A stretch of DNA of 64,000 bases. Origin: Paracoccus saliphilus. GTDB taxonomy: Bacteria > Pseudomonadota > Alphaproteobacteria > Rhodobacterales > Rhodobacteraceae. The notes beneath the pieces were generated by a model that saw only the letters and a program-made list of their open reading frames with translations, made no database searches and was not told where the DNA came from. Location of the stretch: positions 97,537 to 161,536 of the forward strand of contig QKYL01000146.1 of assembly GCA_003255745.1 (NCBI GenBank). The letters run 5' to 3'. This document shows positions 34,755-50,133 of this stretch, one piece after another; the stretch's first letter is position 1; each line of letters opens with the position of its first letter. The translations under genes were made by a program, and so were the position numbers.

Positions 34755-36338
34755 TCAGATCAGCGTCTTCTGCTCGGGCGCGGGCGGCTTGCGCCGCTTG
34801 GGTCGGGCGGGCGCGGTTTCGGGTTGCACTGCGACCCGGCGGTCGCCCGCGAATTGCAGCTCCAGCCGCGCCGCCTGCACCGCCGCATCGGCCGAGGTGA
34901 TAACGCTGTCCTCGGGCCCCCGCACGATCACGAAGCCACGGGCCAGCGTTTCCTCCGGGCCAAGCGACTGGCGCATCCGGTCCAGCCGCGCCAGGGTCTG
35001 CCGGCGCTGCTTCTGTCCGCGCCTAAGGGCCGCGTCCAGGCGCTGGTGCAGTTCGGTCAGCCGTGCCGCCTGCTGGGTGATCGCGCGCCGCGTGGAGGCC
35101 GTCACGCGCTTCAGCGATGCATCCAGCCGTTCCTGGATCTGCACCAGCCGGTCGCGGGGACGTTCCGTACGGCGCCTGCCCGCAACGTCCAGGCGGCTTT
35201 CCAACCGCTCAAGCCCGTGGCGCTTGGCGGCGGTGAACTGGCGCAGCGTCGCGGCCGGCATGGGGCGCGAGGCCAACTGCTGGCGGCGGCTGCGGACCAG
35301 CTGACGCAGCGCCGGCTCCAGCCGGGTCCCATGCAGATCGAGGCGCTGGCGCGGTCCTTCGGTCAGCGCGGCGGGACGGCCCATTGCCCGTGCCAGATCG
35401 CGCAAACGCTGGCGCGGGCGCTGGACCGCCTGCGCGTTGCAACGGGCCATGCGCGCCCCGCTTTCGGCCAGCCGCGCCGCCAGGTCGGCCCGCACCGGCA
35501 CGGCCATCTCGGCGGCGGCGGTGGGCGTCGGCGCGCGGCGGTCCGAGGCAAAGTCGATCAGCGTCGTGTCCGTTTCATGCCCCACGGCCGAGATCAGCGG
35601 GATGGTGCTGGCCGCCGCAGCGCGCACCACGATTTCTTCGTTGAAGCCCCACAGATCCTCCAGGCTGCCGCCGCCGCGCGCCACGATGATCAGGTCGGGC
35701 CGCGGGATTGCCCCGCCCTGCGGCAGCGCGTTGAACCCTTGGATCGCGGCCGCGACCTGCGCCGCACATGCCTGCCCCTGCACCGCCACGGGCCAGATCA
35801 CCACGCGGGTCGGAAACCGGTCGCGCAGCCGGTGCAGGATATCGCGGATCACAGCACCCGAGGGCGAGGTCACGACCCCGATCACCCGCGGCAGAAAGGG
35901 CAAGGCCCGTTTGCGGTCAGCATCGAACAGCCCCTCGGCCGCCAATGCCTTCTTGCGCTTTTCCAGCATCGCCATCAGCGCGCCGGCACCTGCAGGCTCG
36001 ATCTGGTCAACGATCATCTGGTACTTTGACTGGCCGGGAAAGGTCGTCAGCCGGCCGGTCGCGATGACTTCCATTCCCTCCTCAGGGGCCTGGATCAGCC
36101 GCGCGGCCTGCCCCTTCCAGGTCACCGCCGCCAGGCAGGCGCGGTCGTCCTTGAGGTCGAAATACAGGTGCCCCGAACCCGGCCGCGACACGCGCCCGAC
36201 CTCGGCCCGCACGCGGACGCGGCCGAACTGGTCCTCGATGCTGCGCTTAACGGCGCCCGACAGCTCGGACACCGTGAATTCATGCGCATTGCTGCCCGCG
36301 GGCGGGTCGGTTTCGGGGTCGTCGTCCAGAAGGTCCAT
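34755..36338 (-). CDS. xseA: Exodeoxyribonuclease VII large subunit
   Basis: Catalytic subunit of exonuclease VII, which degrades single-stranded DNA in repair. The 527-residue protein has an N-terminal OB-fold ([18 protein letters not shown] to about 105), the catalytic domain with [37 protein letters not shown] and [28 protein letters not shown] (in parts), and a long Arg-rich coiled coil (about 285-460), then [11 protein letters not shown]. The small subunit xseB is not adjacent. Divergent from purD, 62 bp apart. Confidence 0.95.
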   Translation of the reverse strand: MDLLDDDPETDPPAGSNAHEFTVSELSGAVKRSIEDQFGRVRVRAEVGRVSRPGSGHLYFDLKDDRACLAAVTWKGQAARLIQAPEEGMEVIATGRLTTFPGQSKYQMIVDQIEPAGAGALMAMLEKRKKALAAEGLFDADRKRALPFLPRVIGVVTSPSGAVIRDILHRLRDRFPTRVVIWPVAVQGQACAAQVAAAIQGFNALPQGGAIPRPDLIIVARGGGSLEDLWGFNEEIVVRAAAASTIPLISAVGHETDTTLIDFASDRRAPTPTAAAEMAVPVRADLAARLAESGARMARCNAQAVQRPRQRLRDLARAMGRPAALTEGPRQRLDLHGTRLEPALRQLVRSRRQQLASRPMPAATLRQFTAAKRHGLERLESRLDVAGRRRTERPRDRLVQIQERLDASLKRVTASTRRAITQQAARLTELHQRLDAALRRGQKQRRQTLARLDRMRQSLGPEETLARGFVIVRGPEDSVITSADAAVQAARLELQFAGDRRVAVQPETAPARPKRRKPPAPEQKTLI

Positions 36339-36400
36339 GCGGCTTGTTCCCTTGTCCGCGCCAGACTAGAACGCCGCAAGGTCAAGCGAAAGGGCGGCAG

Positions 36401-37657
36401 ATGAATATCCTGATCCTGGGCGGCGGCGGGCGCGAACATGCGCTGGCCTGGGCCATCCGGCAGAACCCGAAATGCGACCGGCTGATCGTGGCGCCGGGCA
36501 ATGCAGGGATCGCAGGGGTCGCGGAATGCGCCGCGCTGGATATCCTGTCGCGCGCCAGCGTGCTGGAGTTCGCGCAGGAAAACGCCATCGACTTTGTCAT
36601 CATTGGCCCGGAGGCGCCCCTGGCCGCGGGCGTGTCGGACGCGCTGCGGGATGCGGGCTTTCTGGTCTTTGGCCCCAGCCAGGCCGCCGCGCAGCTGGAA
36701 GCATCCAAGACCTTTACCAAGGAAATCTGCGATGCCTGCGGCGCCCCCACCGCGGCCTGGGCTCGCTTCACCGCCGCCGCGCCCGCCCGCGACCATGTCA
36801 CCGCTCAAGGCGCGCCCATCGTGATCAAGGCCGACGGGCTGGCCGCCGGCAAGGGCGTCACCGTGGCCGAGACAGTCCAGCAGGCCCATGCCGCCATCGA
36901 CGCGATCTTTGACGGCGAATTCGGTGAGATGTCGGTGGTGGTCGAGGAATTCATGGCCGGCGAAGAGGCCAGCTTCTTCATCCTCAGCGACGGCACCGAC
37001 TGCCTGCCCATCGGCACCGCCCAGGACCACAAGCGCGTGGGCGACGGCGATACTGGCCCCAATACCGGCGGCATGGGCGCCTACAGCCCCGCCCCGGTGC
37101 TGACGCCCGCCCTGCAGGATCAGGTGATGGCGCGGATCGTGCGCCCTACCATCGCCGAAATGGCGCGCAAGGGAATGCCCTTCCAGGGGGTTCTTTATGC
37201 CGGGCTGATGATCCGGGACGGCCAGGCGCGCCTGGTGGAATACAACGTCCGCTTCGGCGACCCGGAATGCCAGGTGCTGATGATGCGGCTTGGGGGGCAG
37301 GCCCTCGACCTGCTTCTGGCCTGCGCCGAGGGGCGCCTTGCGGAAGTGCCCGTCACCTGGGCCGACGATCACGCCCTGACCGTCGTCATGGCCGCCCAGG
37401 GCTATCCCGGCCCCTATGTGAAGGGCACTCCGATCAAAGGGCTGGACGCGCTGCCCGAAACCAGCTTCCAGATGACCTTTCACGCCGGCACGGACACGCA
37501 GGACGGCGTGGTGGTTGCCACGGGCGGTCGGGTTCTGGCCTGCACCGGACGCGGCGCCACCTTGGCCGAGGCGCATCAGCGCGCCTATCAGCTGGTCGAG
37601 GCTATTGACTGGCCACAGGGCTTTTGCCGCCGCGACATCGGCTGGCGCGCGCTCTAG
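36401..37657 (+). CDS. purD: Phosphoribosylamine-glycine ligase PurD
   Basis: Joins glycine to phosphoribosylamine with ATP, the second step of purine synthesis. The 418-residue ATP-grasp enzyme starts with NILILGGGGREHALAWAI, has FVIIGPEAPLAAGVSDAL, the ATP-binding IVIKADGLAAGKGVTVAE, QDHKRVGDGDTGPNTGGMGAYSP (parts), and EYNVRFGDPECQVLM. The ATG at 36401 is set by the glycine-rich first strand; an upstream extension is unsupported. Confidence 0.96.
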   Translation: MNILILGGGGREHALAWAIRQNPKCDRLIVAPGNAGIAGVAECAALDILSRASVLEFAQENAIDFVIIGPEAPLAAGVSDALRDAGFLVFGPSQAAAQLEASKTFTKEICDACGAPTAAWARFTAAAPARDHVTAQGAPIVIKADGLAAGKGVTVAETVQQAHAAIDAIFDGEFGEMSVVVEEFMAGEEASFFILSDGTDCLPIGTAQDHKRVGDGDTGPNTGGMGAYSPAPVLTPALQDQVMARIVRPTIAEMARKGMPFQGVLYAGLMIRDGQARLVEYNVRFGDPECQVLMMRLGGQALDLLLACAEGRLAEVPVTWADDHALTVVMAAQGYPGPYVKGTPIKGLDALPETSFQMTFHAGTDTQDGVVVATGGRVLACTGRGATLAEAHQRAYQLVEAIDWPQGFCRRDIGWRAL

Positions 37658-37766
37658 GCCGCATGCAAAGAACCGGCGCGTCCTCGCCCGCCGGTCCCTT
37701 CGTCGTTTCTCCGTTGCCGGAAATACCCCCGCCGGAGGCTCCCGACCTAGCAGTTCCGCCCGGCTA

Positions 37767-38786
37767 TCAGCTGGTCGAATAAAGCCCCTCGTAGATCGGC
37801 AGCAGCGTGTCCGTCTCGAACAGGCTGCTGACCGAGGTGCCGTTCCAGATGTTCAGGATCGCCTGCGTGAACATCGGTGCGGTGGGTACGATGCGGATGT
37901 TGGGCGCGTTCCGCACGGCCTCGGTGGGCTGGATCGAATCGGTGATGACCAGCGACTTCATGACCGACTTCGCCACCCGCTCCACCGCCGGGCCCGACAG
38001 CACGCCATGAGTGATATAGGCATGGACCTCGGTGGCGCCGTTGTCGGTCAGGACCTGTGCCGCCTTGCACAGCGTGCCGGCCGTGTCGCAGATGTCGTCG
38101 ACGATGATGCAGGCCTTGCCGGACACGTCGCCGATCACCGTCATCTCGGCCACCTCGCCGGCCTTCTCGCGGCGCTTGTCCACGATCGACAGGGGCGCCC
38201 CGATGCGGGTCGCCAGCTCGCGGGCCCGCGCGACGCCCCCCACGTCGGGCGAGACCACCATCAGGTCGTTCATCCGTCCCTTGAAATGATGCTGCACATC
38301 CAGCGCAAAGACCGGTGCCGCATAAAGATTGTCCACCGGCACGTCGAAGAAGCCCTGGATCTGGGCGGCATGCAGGTCCAGCGTCAGCACCCGGTCCACG
38401 CCCGCCTCGGTCAGCAGGTTCGCCACCAGCTTGGCGCTGATCGGCGTGCGGGCCTTGGCCCGGCGATCCTGGCGGGCATAGCCGAAATAGGGGATCACCG
38501 CCGTGATGCGCGAGGCCGACGACCGGCGCAGCGCATCGGTGATGACCAACAACTCCATCAGGTTGTCATTGGCCGGGTTCGAGGTCGGCTGGATGATGTA
38601 CATGTCCTCGCCGCGGACGTTCTCGTAGACCTCGACGAAGATCTCCTGGTCGTTGAACCGCTCGACGCGGGCGTCCAGAAGGCTGACGCTCATGCCGCGA
38701 TGCATGGACATGCGCCGCGCGATGGACTGCGCCAGGGGACGGTTCGCGTTTCCGGAAATCAGCTTGGGTTCGGTCATGACGGGCAT
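37767..38786 (-). CDS. prs: Ribose-phosphate pyrophosphokinase (PRPP synthetase)
   Basis: Makes PRPP from ribose 5-phosphate and ATP for nucleotide, histidine and tryptophan synthesis. The 339-residue protein shows [16 protein letters not shown], the ATP-site [21 protein letters not shown], the signature [15 protein letters not shown], and the PRPP loop [13 protein letters not shown]. Starts at 38786 or 38777 (both Met) are possible. Converges with purD, separated by a GC-rich spacer of about 110 bp. Confidence 0.96.
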   Translation of the reverse strand: MPVMTEPKLISGNANRPLAQSIARRMSMHRGMSVSLLDARVERFNDQEIFVEVYENVRGEDMYIIQPTSNPANDNLMELLVITDALRRSSASRITAVIPYFGYARQDRRAKARTPISAKLVANLLTEAGVDRVLTLDLHAAQIQGFFDVPVDNLYAAPVFALDVQHHFKGRMNDLMVVSPDVGGVARARELATRIGAPLSIVDKRREKAGEVAEMTVIGDVSGKACIIVDDICDTAGTLCKAAQVLTDNGATEVHAYITHGVLSGPAVERVAKSVMKSLVITDSIQPTEAVRNAPNIRIVPTAPMFTQAILNIWNGTSVSSLFETDTLLPIYEGLYSTS

Positions 38787-38871
38787 GGATCGGGGCCTTT
38801 GGGGGGGTTGCGTCAGATTGCGGATGCCTTAGCACCGGGCTAGCCTGCGGGCAAACCAGAAGGACCGCAGC

Positions 38872-39471
38872 ATGGCGCATATCGACTATTATCTTGGAAC
38901 GATCAGCCCGTTCAGCTATCTGGCGGGCGATCGCCTGGAACGGATCGTCGCGCGGCACGACGCGCAGATCACCTACAAGCCTGTGGACCTGATGCAGCTG
39001 TTCGACCGCACCGGCGGCATCCGCCCCGCGGACCGCCATGCCAGCCGGATGGAATACCGGGGGCAGGAACTGCCGCGGTGGGCCGAACATCTGGGCATGC
39101 CCCTGAACCTCAAGCCGGCCCATTGGCCGGTGAACATGGCGCCGTCCTCCTACGCGATCATCGCGGCCCAGCAGGCAGGCGGCGGCGATCTGGGGGGGCT
39201 TGTGCAGGGTTTCCTGCGGGCGGTCTGGGCCGAGGAACGCGACATCAGCGACGATGGCGTCATCCGTGACATCCTGGCGGCGCATGGCTTTGATCCTGCC
39301 CTGGCGGACAAGGGGCTTTTCGTGGGCGCGGAAACCTATGGCCGCAACCTGGAACAGGCGGTCGCCGACGGCGCCTTCGGGGCGCCCTTCTATGTCGTCC
39401 GCGACAGCGGCCAGCGTTTCTGGGGGCAGGACCGGCTGGATTTCCTGGACCGCCACCTGGCGACGTTATGA
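38872..39471 (+). CDS. 2-Hydroxychromene-2-carboxylate isomerase-like (GST kappa/DsbA fold)
   Basis: A 199-residue thioredoxin-fold protein of the kappa-class glutathione transferase family. It starts with HIDYYLGTISPFSYLAGDRLE (the Ser of the SP motif replaces the DsbA cysteines), and ends with GAFGAPFYVVRDSGQRFWGQDRLDFLD, the usual cis-proline region. Members isomerise ring-fission products of aromatic degradation or conjugate glutathione. No aromatic pathway genes are adjacent, so the substrate is unknown. Its TGA overlaps the ATG of the next hydrolase (ATGA). Confidence 0.85.
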   Translation: MAHIDYYLGTISPFSYLAGDRLERIVARHDAQITYKPVDLMQLFDRTGGIRPADRHASRMEYRGQELPRWAEHLGMPLNLKPAHWPVNMAPSSYAIIAAQQAGGGDLGGLVQGFLRAVWAEERDISDDGVIRDILAAHGFDPALADKGLFVGAETYGRNLEQAVADGAFGAPFYVVRDSGQRFWGQDRLDFLDRHLATL

Positions 39472-40244
39472 GCGCGGTCCACCTGCGGCATTGGGCGGGC
39501 GATCCCGGTCGTCCGGCACTGGCGATCCACTGCATGCTGGGCAGCGGGAGCAGCTGGGGTCCGATCGCCGACGCGCTTGGTGGGCAGGTGGACCTGCGCG
39601 CCTTTGACCTGCCGGGCCATGGACGCAGCGACAACTGGCAGCCCGGTGCGGACGATCCGGATTACCACACCGCCGTCACCCGGATCGCCGCCAGCTTCAT
39701 CGAACGTCCGCTGGACCTGATCGGCCACAGCTTTGGCGCCACGGTTGCGCTGCGCATCGCGGTGGCCGCCCCCGAAGCGGTGCGCAGCCTGACCCTGATC
39801 GAGCCGGTGCTGTTCGCGGCAGCGCCGGATGCGGCGCAGGATGCGCTGGACGGCAGGATGCGGGCGGCACTGGGGGATGGCCGCGCCCAAGAAGCCGCGG
39901 GCGATTTTCTGTCGGTCTGGGGCGATCAGCCTTGGGAAGCCCTGCCCCCGCCGATCCGCATGCAGATGACACGACAGATCCACCTTGTTGCCGACACCGC
40001 ACCGGCGCTGCGCGACGACAGCGCCCGCATCCTTCGGGAGGGCGGGCTGGAACTGGTCGATGCGCCGGTGCTGCTGATTGCAGGGGCAAACAGTCCGCCG
40101 GTCATCCACGCGATCTCGGACGCGCTGGCAGCCCGGCTGCCCGATGTGGGCCGTGCCACTGTGCCGGGCGCAGGGCACATGCTGCCCCTGACGCATCCGC
40201 AACAGGTCGCAGGCTTGATCGCCGTCAACCTGGAGCGCAGCTGA
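39468..40244 (+). CDS. Alpha/beta hydrolase
   Basis: A 258-residue cytoplasmic serine hydrolase. HCMLGSGSSWGPIADAL holds the oxyanion hole, FDLPGHGRSDNW follows, the nucleophile elbow is LIGHSFGATVALRIA (Ser near 88), and the general-base His is in VPGAGHMLPLTHPQQ. The pattern fits carboxylesterase or haloalkane dehalogenase-like families, not a specific one. Translationally coupled to the isomerase gene upstream, suggesting joint action on one small-molecule substrate. Confidence 0.85.
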   Translation: MSAVHLRHWAGDPGRPALAIHCMLGSGSSWGPIADALGGQVDLRAFDLPGHGRSDNWQPGADDPDYHTAVTRIAASFIERPLDLIGHSFGATVALRIAVAAPEAVRSLTLIEPVLFAAAPDAAQDALDGRMRAALGDGRAQEAAGDFLSVWGDQPWEALPPPIRMQMTRQIHLVADTAPALRDDSARILREGGLELVDAPVLLIAGANSPPVIHAISDALAARLPDVGRATVPGAGHMLPLTHPQQVAGLIAVNLERS

Positions 40245-40250
40245 CCAGCG

Positions 40251-40631
40251 TCACAGGATGAAGTCCATGTCGTCGGGAACCGCGCCGATGGCGGTCCATG
40301 ACACGCGCATCCGCGCGATGCGCGTGTCTCCCCAGGTGTGGAACACGATGTCGAAGCCGGCAGAGGTAACATTCTCGACCTCCAGATCGCCGCGCTGGTT
40401 CGAGCTTACGTCCAGATCCCACATCGCGACCGCCACTTGGACCACAGGCGGCATCAGGAACCGTTCGTCGAAGGTCACATGGGACCGGACATGCCGGTCG
40501 CCCTGCCCGGTCCACATCGGCCCCCCGCTGTCGAAGTCCGACACCAGCATGACCTGCCCGCGGGCCACGCCGATTTCGCCGCTGCTGAAACGTATCATTT
40601 CCTGATCCCCTGATAGACCCTTCATAGCCAT
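40251..40631 (-). CDS. H-type lectin domain protein
   Basis: A 126-residue protein that is almost wholly one H-type lectin domain, the six-stranded fold known from snail agglutinin, which binds N-acetylgalactosamine. Landmarks: DFDSGGPMWTGQGDRHVRSHVTF, FLMPPVVQVAVAMWDLD, NVTSAGFDIVFHTWGDTRIARMRVSW and a final TAIG (quoted in parts). No signal peptide is seen, so it is probably cytoplasmic. Several starts are possible (40631, 40625, 40598). Assignment rests on the pattern of Trp, Phe and Gly positions. It lies between the hydrolase and the atp terminator. Confidence 0.78.
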   Translation of the reverse strand: MAMKGLSGDQEMIRFSSGEIGVARGQVMLVSDFDSGGPMWTGQGDRHVRSHVTFDERFLMPPVVQVAVAMWDLDVSSNQRGDLEVENVTSAGFDIVFHTWGDTRIARMRVSWTAIGAVPDDMDFIL

Positions 40632-40650
40632 GATGCCCGCACAAGGAAAA

Positions 40651-40671
40651 GCCCCGGCGAAACGCCGGGGC
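40651..40671 (-). terminator. Rho-independent terminator of the atp operon
   Basis: Stem gccccggcg/cgccggggc (40651-40659, 40663-40671) with loop aaa. On the minus strand it is followed by ttttcctt. Confidence 0.88.
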
Positions 40672-40703
40672 CCTGTGCTGAACAGATCCGTCTAAGCGCG
40701 GGA

Positions 40704-41153
40704 TCAGTCGGGCACCGTAGACTGGTTCGGGTCCAGTCCGATATGGGTGCCAAGCGCCTGCATGTCGCCCATCAGCTTTACGGCTGCGGTCACGACCTCT
40801 TCGCCGACATGTTCGCGACGCTCGGTTGCGTTGCGATGGACGCGCTGCGCGTCTTTCATCATGTCGTTGAAGACCTCCTGCGTGATCTCCTCGCGCGGAT
40901 GTCCGCGTTCGGCCAGCAGGCTGATGCTGTCTGCATTGATCTCGGCGAAACCGCCGGTGACGGCGAATTCGCGCGTGGTGCCATCGGCCCCGACCAGCAC
41001 GACCATGCCGGGACGCAGGGTCACGATCGCGGGCGCATGGCCGGGCATGGCGGTCAGATCGCCATCATTGCCCGGCAGGCGCACCTCGCGCACGGGAACG
41101 GAGGCAAGGCTCCGTTCCGGCGACACGAGGTCGAACTGCATCGTATCGGCCAT
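40704..41153 (-). CDS. atpC: ATP synthase F1 epsilon subunit
   Basis: Part of the F1 central stalk, coupling rotation to catalysis and damping ATP hydrolysis. The 149-residue product shows the beta-sandwich domain: MQFDLVSPERSLASVPVREV, LPGNDGDLTAMPGHAPAIVTL and EFAVTGGFAEINADSISLLAE (in parts). The C-terminal helical hairpin is present and a little long for the family. Last gene of the minus-strand operon atpHAGDC. Confidence 0.95.
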   Translation of the reverse strand: MADTMQFDLVSPERSLASVPVREVRLPGNDGDLTAMPGHAPAIVTLRPGMVVLVGADGTTREFAVTGGFAEINADSISLLAERGHPREEITQEVFNDMMKDAQRVHRNATERREHVGEEVVTAAVKLMGDMQALGTHIGLDPNQSTVPD

Positions 41154-41162
41154 CTTGCCCCC

Positions 41163-42590
<1,428 letters not shown>

Positions 42591-42607
42591 TCACCTCTGC
42601 GTTACGG

Positions 42608-43480
42608 TCAGAGCGCCTCGGCGCCCGAAATGATTTCGATAAGTTCCTTGGTGATCGCAGCCTGACGCGAGCGGTTGTACTCGGTCGTCAGTCGGTCGAT
42701 CATGTCGCCCGCGTTGCGCGTGGCGTTGTCCATGGCACTCATCCGCGCGCCCTGTTCGGACGCCGCATTTTCCAGAAGCGCCGCAAAAACCTGCGTTGCA
42801 ACCGACCGCGGCAGCAGGTCGGCCAGCAGCTCTTCCTCGCCGGGCTCGTATTCATAGAGCGAATTCACCGGGGCCGCGTCTTCGGGCACTTCGGCAGGGA
42901 TGACCTGCTTTGCGGTCGGGATCTGGCTGATCACAGACTCGAAGCGGTTGTAGAAGATCGTCGCCACATCGAAATCGCCGGCATCGAAACGGGCCAGCAC
43001 CTCGTCGGTGATCGCACGGGCGTTATCATAACCCACGCGCTTGACCTCGGACAGATCGACGTGATGCACGAACAGGCTGCCGTAATCACGCTTGAGCTGC
43101 TCGCGGCCCTTCTTGCCGACGGTCAGGATCGCCACGTCCTTTCCCTGGCCGCGCAGCCGTTCGGCATGCTGGCGGGCCAGCTTGACGATTGAACTGTTGA
43201 AGCCGCCCGCAAGGCCGCGTTCGGCGGTCATGACCACCAGCAGGTGACGCTGATCGGCGCCCGTCCCGGCCAGCAGACGGGGCGCGCCCGACTGGCCCGC
43301 CGCATTTGCGGTCAGACCGGCCATCACGGCCGCCATGCGGTCGGCATAGGGGCGCGCGGCTTCCGCCGCCTCCTGCGCACGGCGCAGCTTGGCGGCGGCG
43401 ACCATCTGCATCGCCTTGGTGATCTTCCGCGTGTTCTTGACGCTTCCGATCCGGTTTTTGAGATCCTTGAGACTGGGCAT
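42608..43480 (-). CDS. atpG: ATP synthase F1 gamma subunit
   Basis: The rotating shaft of F1. The 290-residue protein has the N-terminal coiled coil [20 protein letters not shown] and [15 protein letters not shown], a central Rossmann-like domain ([17 protein letters not shown]), and the C-terminal helix with [21 protein letters not shown], the family signature. Starts 13 bp after atpA. Confidence 0.97.
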   Translation of the reverse strand: MPSLKDLKNRIGSVKNTRKITKAMQMVAAAKLRRAQEAAEAARPYADRMAAVMAGLTANAAGQSGAPRLLAGTGADQRHLLVVMTAERGLAGGFNSSIVKLARQHAERLRGQGKDVAILTVGKKGREQLKRDYGSLFVHHVDLSEVKRVGYDNARAITDEVLARFDAGDFDVATIFYNRFESVISQIPTAKQVIPAEVPEDAAPVNSLYEYEPGEEELLADLLPRSVATQVFAALLENAASEQGARMSAMDNATRNAGDMIDRLTTEYNRSRQAAITKELIEIISGAEAL

Positions 43481-43492
43481 CTATTCCCCCTC

Positions 43493-45027
<1,535 letters not shown>

Positions 45028-45028
<1 letters not shown>

Positions 45029-45594
45029 TATCCGACCTCTTTCATGACATTCTGCAGGGAAGCGAGCTTCGAGCGGACCGAGCTGTCGATCATTTTCGAG
45101 CCCAACTTGACAATCATACCGCCGATAAGGGTTTCATCGACGCGCGTGTTCAGCTTGACCGTCTTGCCCGATTTCTCGGCCAGGGTCTGTTTCAGGCGTT
45201 CCTGCTGCTCGTCGCTCAGTGCGATGGCACTGGTGACGTCGGCTGTGATCTCGCCACGCTCGGTCGCAATAAGGTCGGCCAGGCGGCTGGTCAGCTGCGG
45301 CAGGACAAACAGGCGACGGTTCTTGGCCATCAACTGCAGCGTGTTCGACAGGACCGGCGACAGCTTCATCTTCGCGGCCAGCGCGGCGATGGCGCGGGAC
45401 TGCTGGTCGCGCGAATAGATCGGGCTGGCGATCAGGTCGCGCAGATCGGCGCTGTTCTTCAGCGCGCCATCCAGATCGGCGGTCTGCCGGGCCAGGGCAT
45501 CCAGCCCCCCGTCGTCCTTCGTGATCTCGAAGACGGCCTGCGCATAGCGTCCGGCGATGCTCTGGGACATGGAAACAGAGTTGGCCACGGTCAT
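45028..45594 (-). CDS. atpH: ATP synthase F1 delta subunit
   Basis: Peripheral-stalk subunit linking F1 alpha to the b subunits. In 188 residues: [14 protein letters not shown], the helical N-domain with [16 protein letters not shown], and a C-domain with [20 protein letters not shown] and VNTRVDE-type strand (here [18 protein letters not shown]). The aaagga box touches the ATG at 45594, but is well spaced for a GTG at 45588; that GTG is the better start by this measure. First gene of the F1 operon. The Fo genes are not here, as usual in this order. Confidence 0.95.
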
Positions 45595-45906
45595 CCTTTA
45601 CGGTTTGCGCAAACCCCGCTGGCGGGCCGGGCAGCTGCCTGGTCTGTCGCGGGGTGCGGGTCGCAGTCGCACGGCTTATGGAGGGTCGTGCGGAAATCTG
45701 CGGCGTCTCTAGCAGGTGATTTCGTGCCCGGCAACCTACAAGGGCAAGGAAACGCGGGCCTTTGCGACAAAGGGCGCAGGTTGCGGGAAACCAGTCACAA
45801 GCAGCGCTAACATTGCGGCTGAAGCGGGTTCCTCCCTGTGGCGGGATGACGCATGGCGTGAAGGAAGGCTCCTGGTCCTGACGCTTGTCGGCAGGCTGAA
45901 CGCGAC
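45595..45906. promoter_or_regulatory. Intergenic region upstream of the atp operon
   Basis: About 310 bp between the atpH start and the end of the methyltransferase gene, both minus strand. It must carry the atp promoter and the 3' end of the methyltransferase transcript. No reliable -35/-10 pair, terminator or small gene was seen. Confidence 0.35.
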
Positions 45907-46686
45907 TCAGTCCTCGCCGCCGGCGCGCCGGACCGGCGCGCTTTTCGGGCGCGGGCGGGTGACGCCGTCCAGGATCTCTCGCGGGCTTGGCACATGGATC
46001 CGGATGCCGGGTCCGACCGGCGCGCGGGTCTGCTTGGACAGTTCCACCAGGATGACCCCCGCGATCAGCACCCGGCTGATCCGCGCGCCGGCCCGCTCCC
46101 AGAACTGCGCGCTGCGCAGCCAGAAGCGCCGGTCCGAGGGAGGGATGTAGATGGCCGAGCCGTGCCATTCGGGCATCAGTCCCGCGGCCCGCATCTGCAT
46201 CTCGATCTGGCCCGTGGTATAGGCGCGGCCAAAGCCGAAGGGCGTCCGGTCGCTGGCGGCCCAAAGCCCGGCGCGATTGGGCACCATCATCATCATGCGG
46301 CCGCCCGGCCCCAGGCACCGCCAGGCCTCGGCCAGCAATTCGCGCGGGTGGTCGCTGGTCTCCAGCCCGTGCAGCATCACCAGCCGGTCGATGCTGCCCG
46401 TCTCGATCGGCCAGGCGGCCTCGTCGCACAGGACCGAATGGTTGGGCATCCCGGCAGGCCAGCCCAGCACGCCCTGCGGCCCCGGCATCAGCGCGGTCAC
46501 CCGCCGCGCATGCGCAAGATAAGGCCGCAGCATCGGGGCGGGGAAACCAAAGCCCGCGACAGTCATGCCCGTGGTGCCGGCGGGCGCCCAACGCGCCGTC
46601 AGCCGGTCGCGCAGGATACGCTGCACCACCCGCCCCAGGGACCGCTGGTAATAGAAATGCCGCAACTGATCGATGTCGTGATGCAT
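45907..46686 (-). CDS. SAM-dependent methyltransferase-like protein (class I fold)
   Basis: A 259-residue protein of the methyltransferase type 11 group. The fold is recognised from PIETGSIDRLVMLHGLETSDHPRELLAEAWRCLGPGGRMMMMVPN (in parts), which covers motifs post-I to III. Motif I is atypical: TVAGFGFPAPMLRPYL instead of a GxGxG loop. The C-terminal region has a hydrophobic segment (VLIAGVILVELS) and a basic tail. It diverges from gloB with 57 bp between, an arrangement I recall as common in this family of bacteria. Substrate unknown. Confidence 0.78.
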   Translation of the reverse strand: MHHDIDQLRHFYYQRSLGRVVQRILRDRLTARWAPAGTTGMTVAGFGFPAPMLRPYLAHARRVTALMPGPQGVLGWPAGMPNHSVLCDEAAWPIETGSIDRLVMLHGLETSDHPRELLAEAWRCLGPGGRMMMMVPNRAGLWAASDRTPFGFGRAYTTGQIEMQMRAAGLMPEWHGSAIYIPPSDRRFWLRSAQFWERAGARISRVLIAGVILVELSKQTRAPVGPGIRIHVPSPREILDGVTRPRPKSAPVRRAGGED

Positions 46687-46743
46687 TGCGCCCCGGTTCG
46701 GCTTTTGTCAGGCTCAGATCACCACAAGGGGAAGGATTTGCCA

Positions 46744-47490
46744 ATGCCGCTGGACCTGGTCACGCTGCGCTGTCTCAAGGACAACTATGCCTATCTGCTG
46801 CATGGCGAGGCCGGCACCGTGCTGATCGACGCCCCCGAGGCCATGCCGATTCTGACGGAACTGAACGCGCGCGGCTGGGGCCTGGACGCGATCCTGCTGA
46901 CCCATCACCATGACGACCATATCCAGGCGGTGCCTGAAATTGTCGCCGCCACCGGTGCCCGGGTGATCGGGGCGGATGCCGATGCCCATCGCCTGCCGCC
47001 GCTTGATCTGCGCGTTCGCCCCCACGAGCCGCTGGAGGTGTTGGGCGAGCCGGTCGAGGTGATCGACGTGTCGGGCCATACGGTGGGTCATGTGGCGTTT
47101 CACTTTCCCGACAGCCGCATGGCCTTTACCGCCGACAGCCTGATGGCGATGGGTTGCGGGCGGCTGTTCGAGGGCGATCCGGCCATGATGTGGGACAGCC
47201 TGACGCGGCTGAACGCCCTGCCCGCAGAGACGCTGATCTGTTCCGGGCACGATTATTGCAGCGGAAACGGAGCATTTGCCCTGTCGGTCGATCCCGACAA
47301 TGCGGCGCTGCACGACCGGCTGGCGGCGATCCAGGAAGCGCGTGAACCCTGCGCCCCGGCCACGCTGGAACAGGAACGGGCCACCAACCCGTTCCTGCGC
47401 ATCCCGGAGCTGCGCGACGGCCTGGGCCTGGCCGGCGCCAGCGACGCCGATGTCTTTGCCCGGCTGCGCCGGATGAAGGACGAATTCTAG
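46744..47490 (+). CDS. gloB: Hydroxyacylglutathione hydrolase (glyoxalase II)
   Basis: Hydrolyses S-lactoylglutathione to lactate and glutathione, the second step of methylglyoxal removal. The 248-residue metallo-beta-lactamase-fold enzyme has the binuclear metal motif LLTHHHDDHIQAVPEI, the GHTVGHVAFHF and FTADSLMAMGCGRLFEG segments, and CSGHDYCSGNGAFAL, all family landmarks. The bridging Asp is in the FTADSL segment. ATG at 46744 has ggggaagg upstream. Confidence 0.94.
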   Translation: MPLDLVTLRCLKDNYAYLLHGEAGTVLIDAPEAMPILTELNARGWGLDAILLTHHHDDHIQAVPEIVAATGARVIGADADAHRLPPLDLRVRPHEPLEVLGEPVEVIDVSGHTVGHVAFHFPDSRMAFTADSLMAMGCGRLFEGDPAMMWDSLTRLNALPAETLICSGHDYCSGNGAFALSVDPDNAALHDRLAAIQEAREPCAPATLEQERATNPFLRIPELRDGLGLAGASDADVFARLRRMKDEF

Positions 47491-47718
47491 ACGCTGCGGC
47501 CGTTCTGCGACACCCCGTCGCGGGACGCCTCCACCTGGCGCTTGAAATCAGGGCGCTGCGACATCACATCTGCCTCAACCGTGGGAAATTCGTGGCACCT
47601 GTCGGAAAAAGCACTTGATGCCAGCCGAAATCCACCAAATCTTAAAGCTATCATGACAGTCTGGGCAGGTGGGCCAAGAATGGGTCCCATACCGCCAGCC
47701 GACTGACAGGAGACGACC

Positions 47719-50043
<2,325 letters not shown>

Positions 50044-50133
50044 TCAAACACCTGAACCACGAAGCGGCTCCTGCTCTGACGGGATCCGTTTCGTGAGTTG
50101 GGAGAGTGATGAGGTTCTCGACAGCAAATTAAC

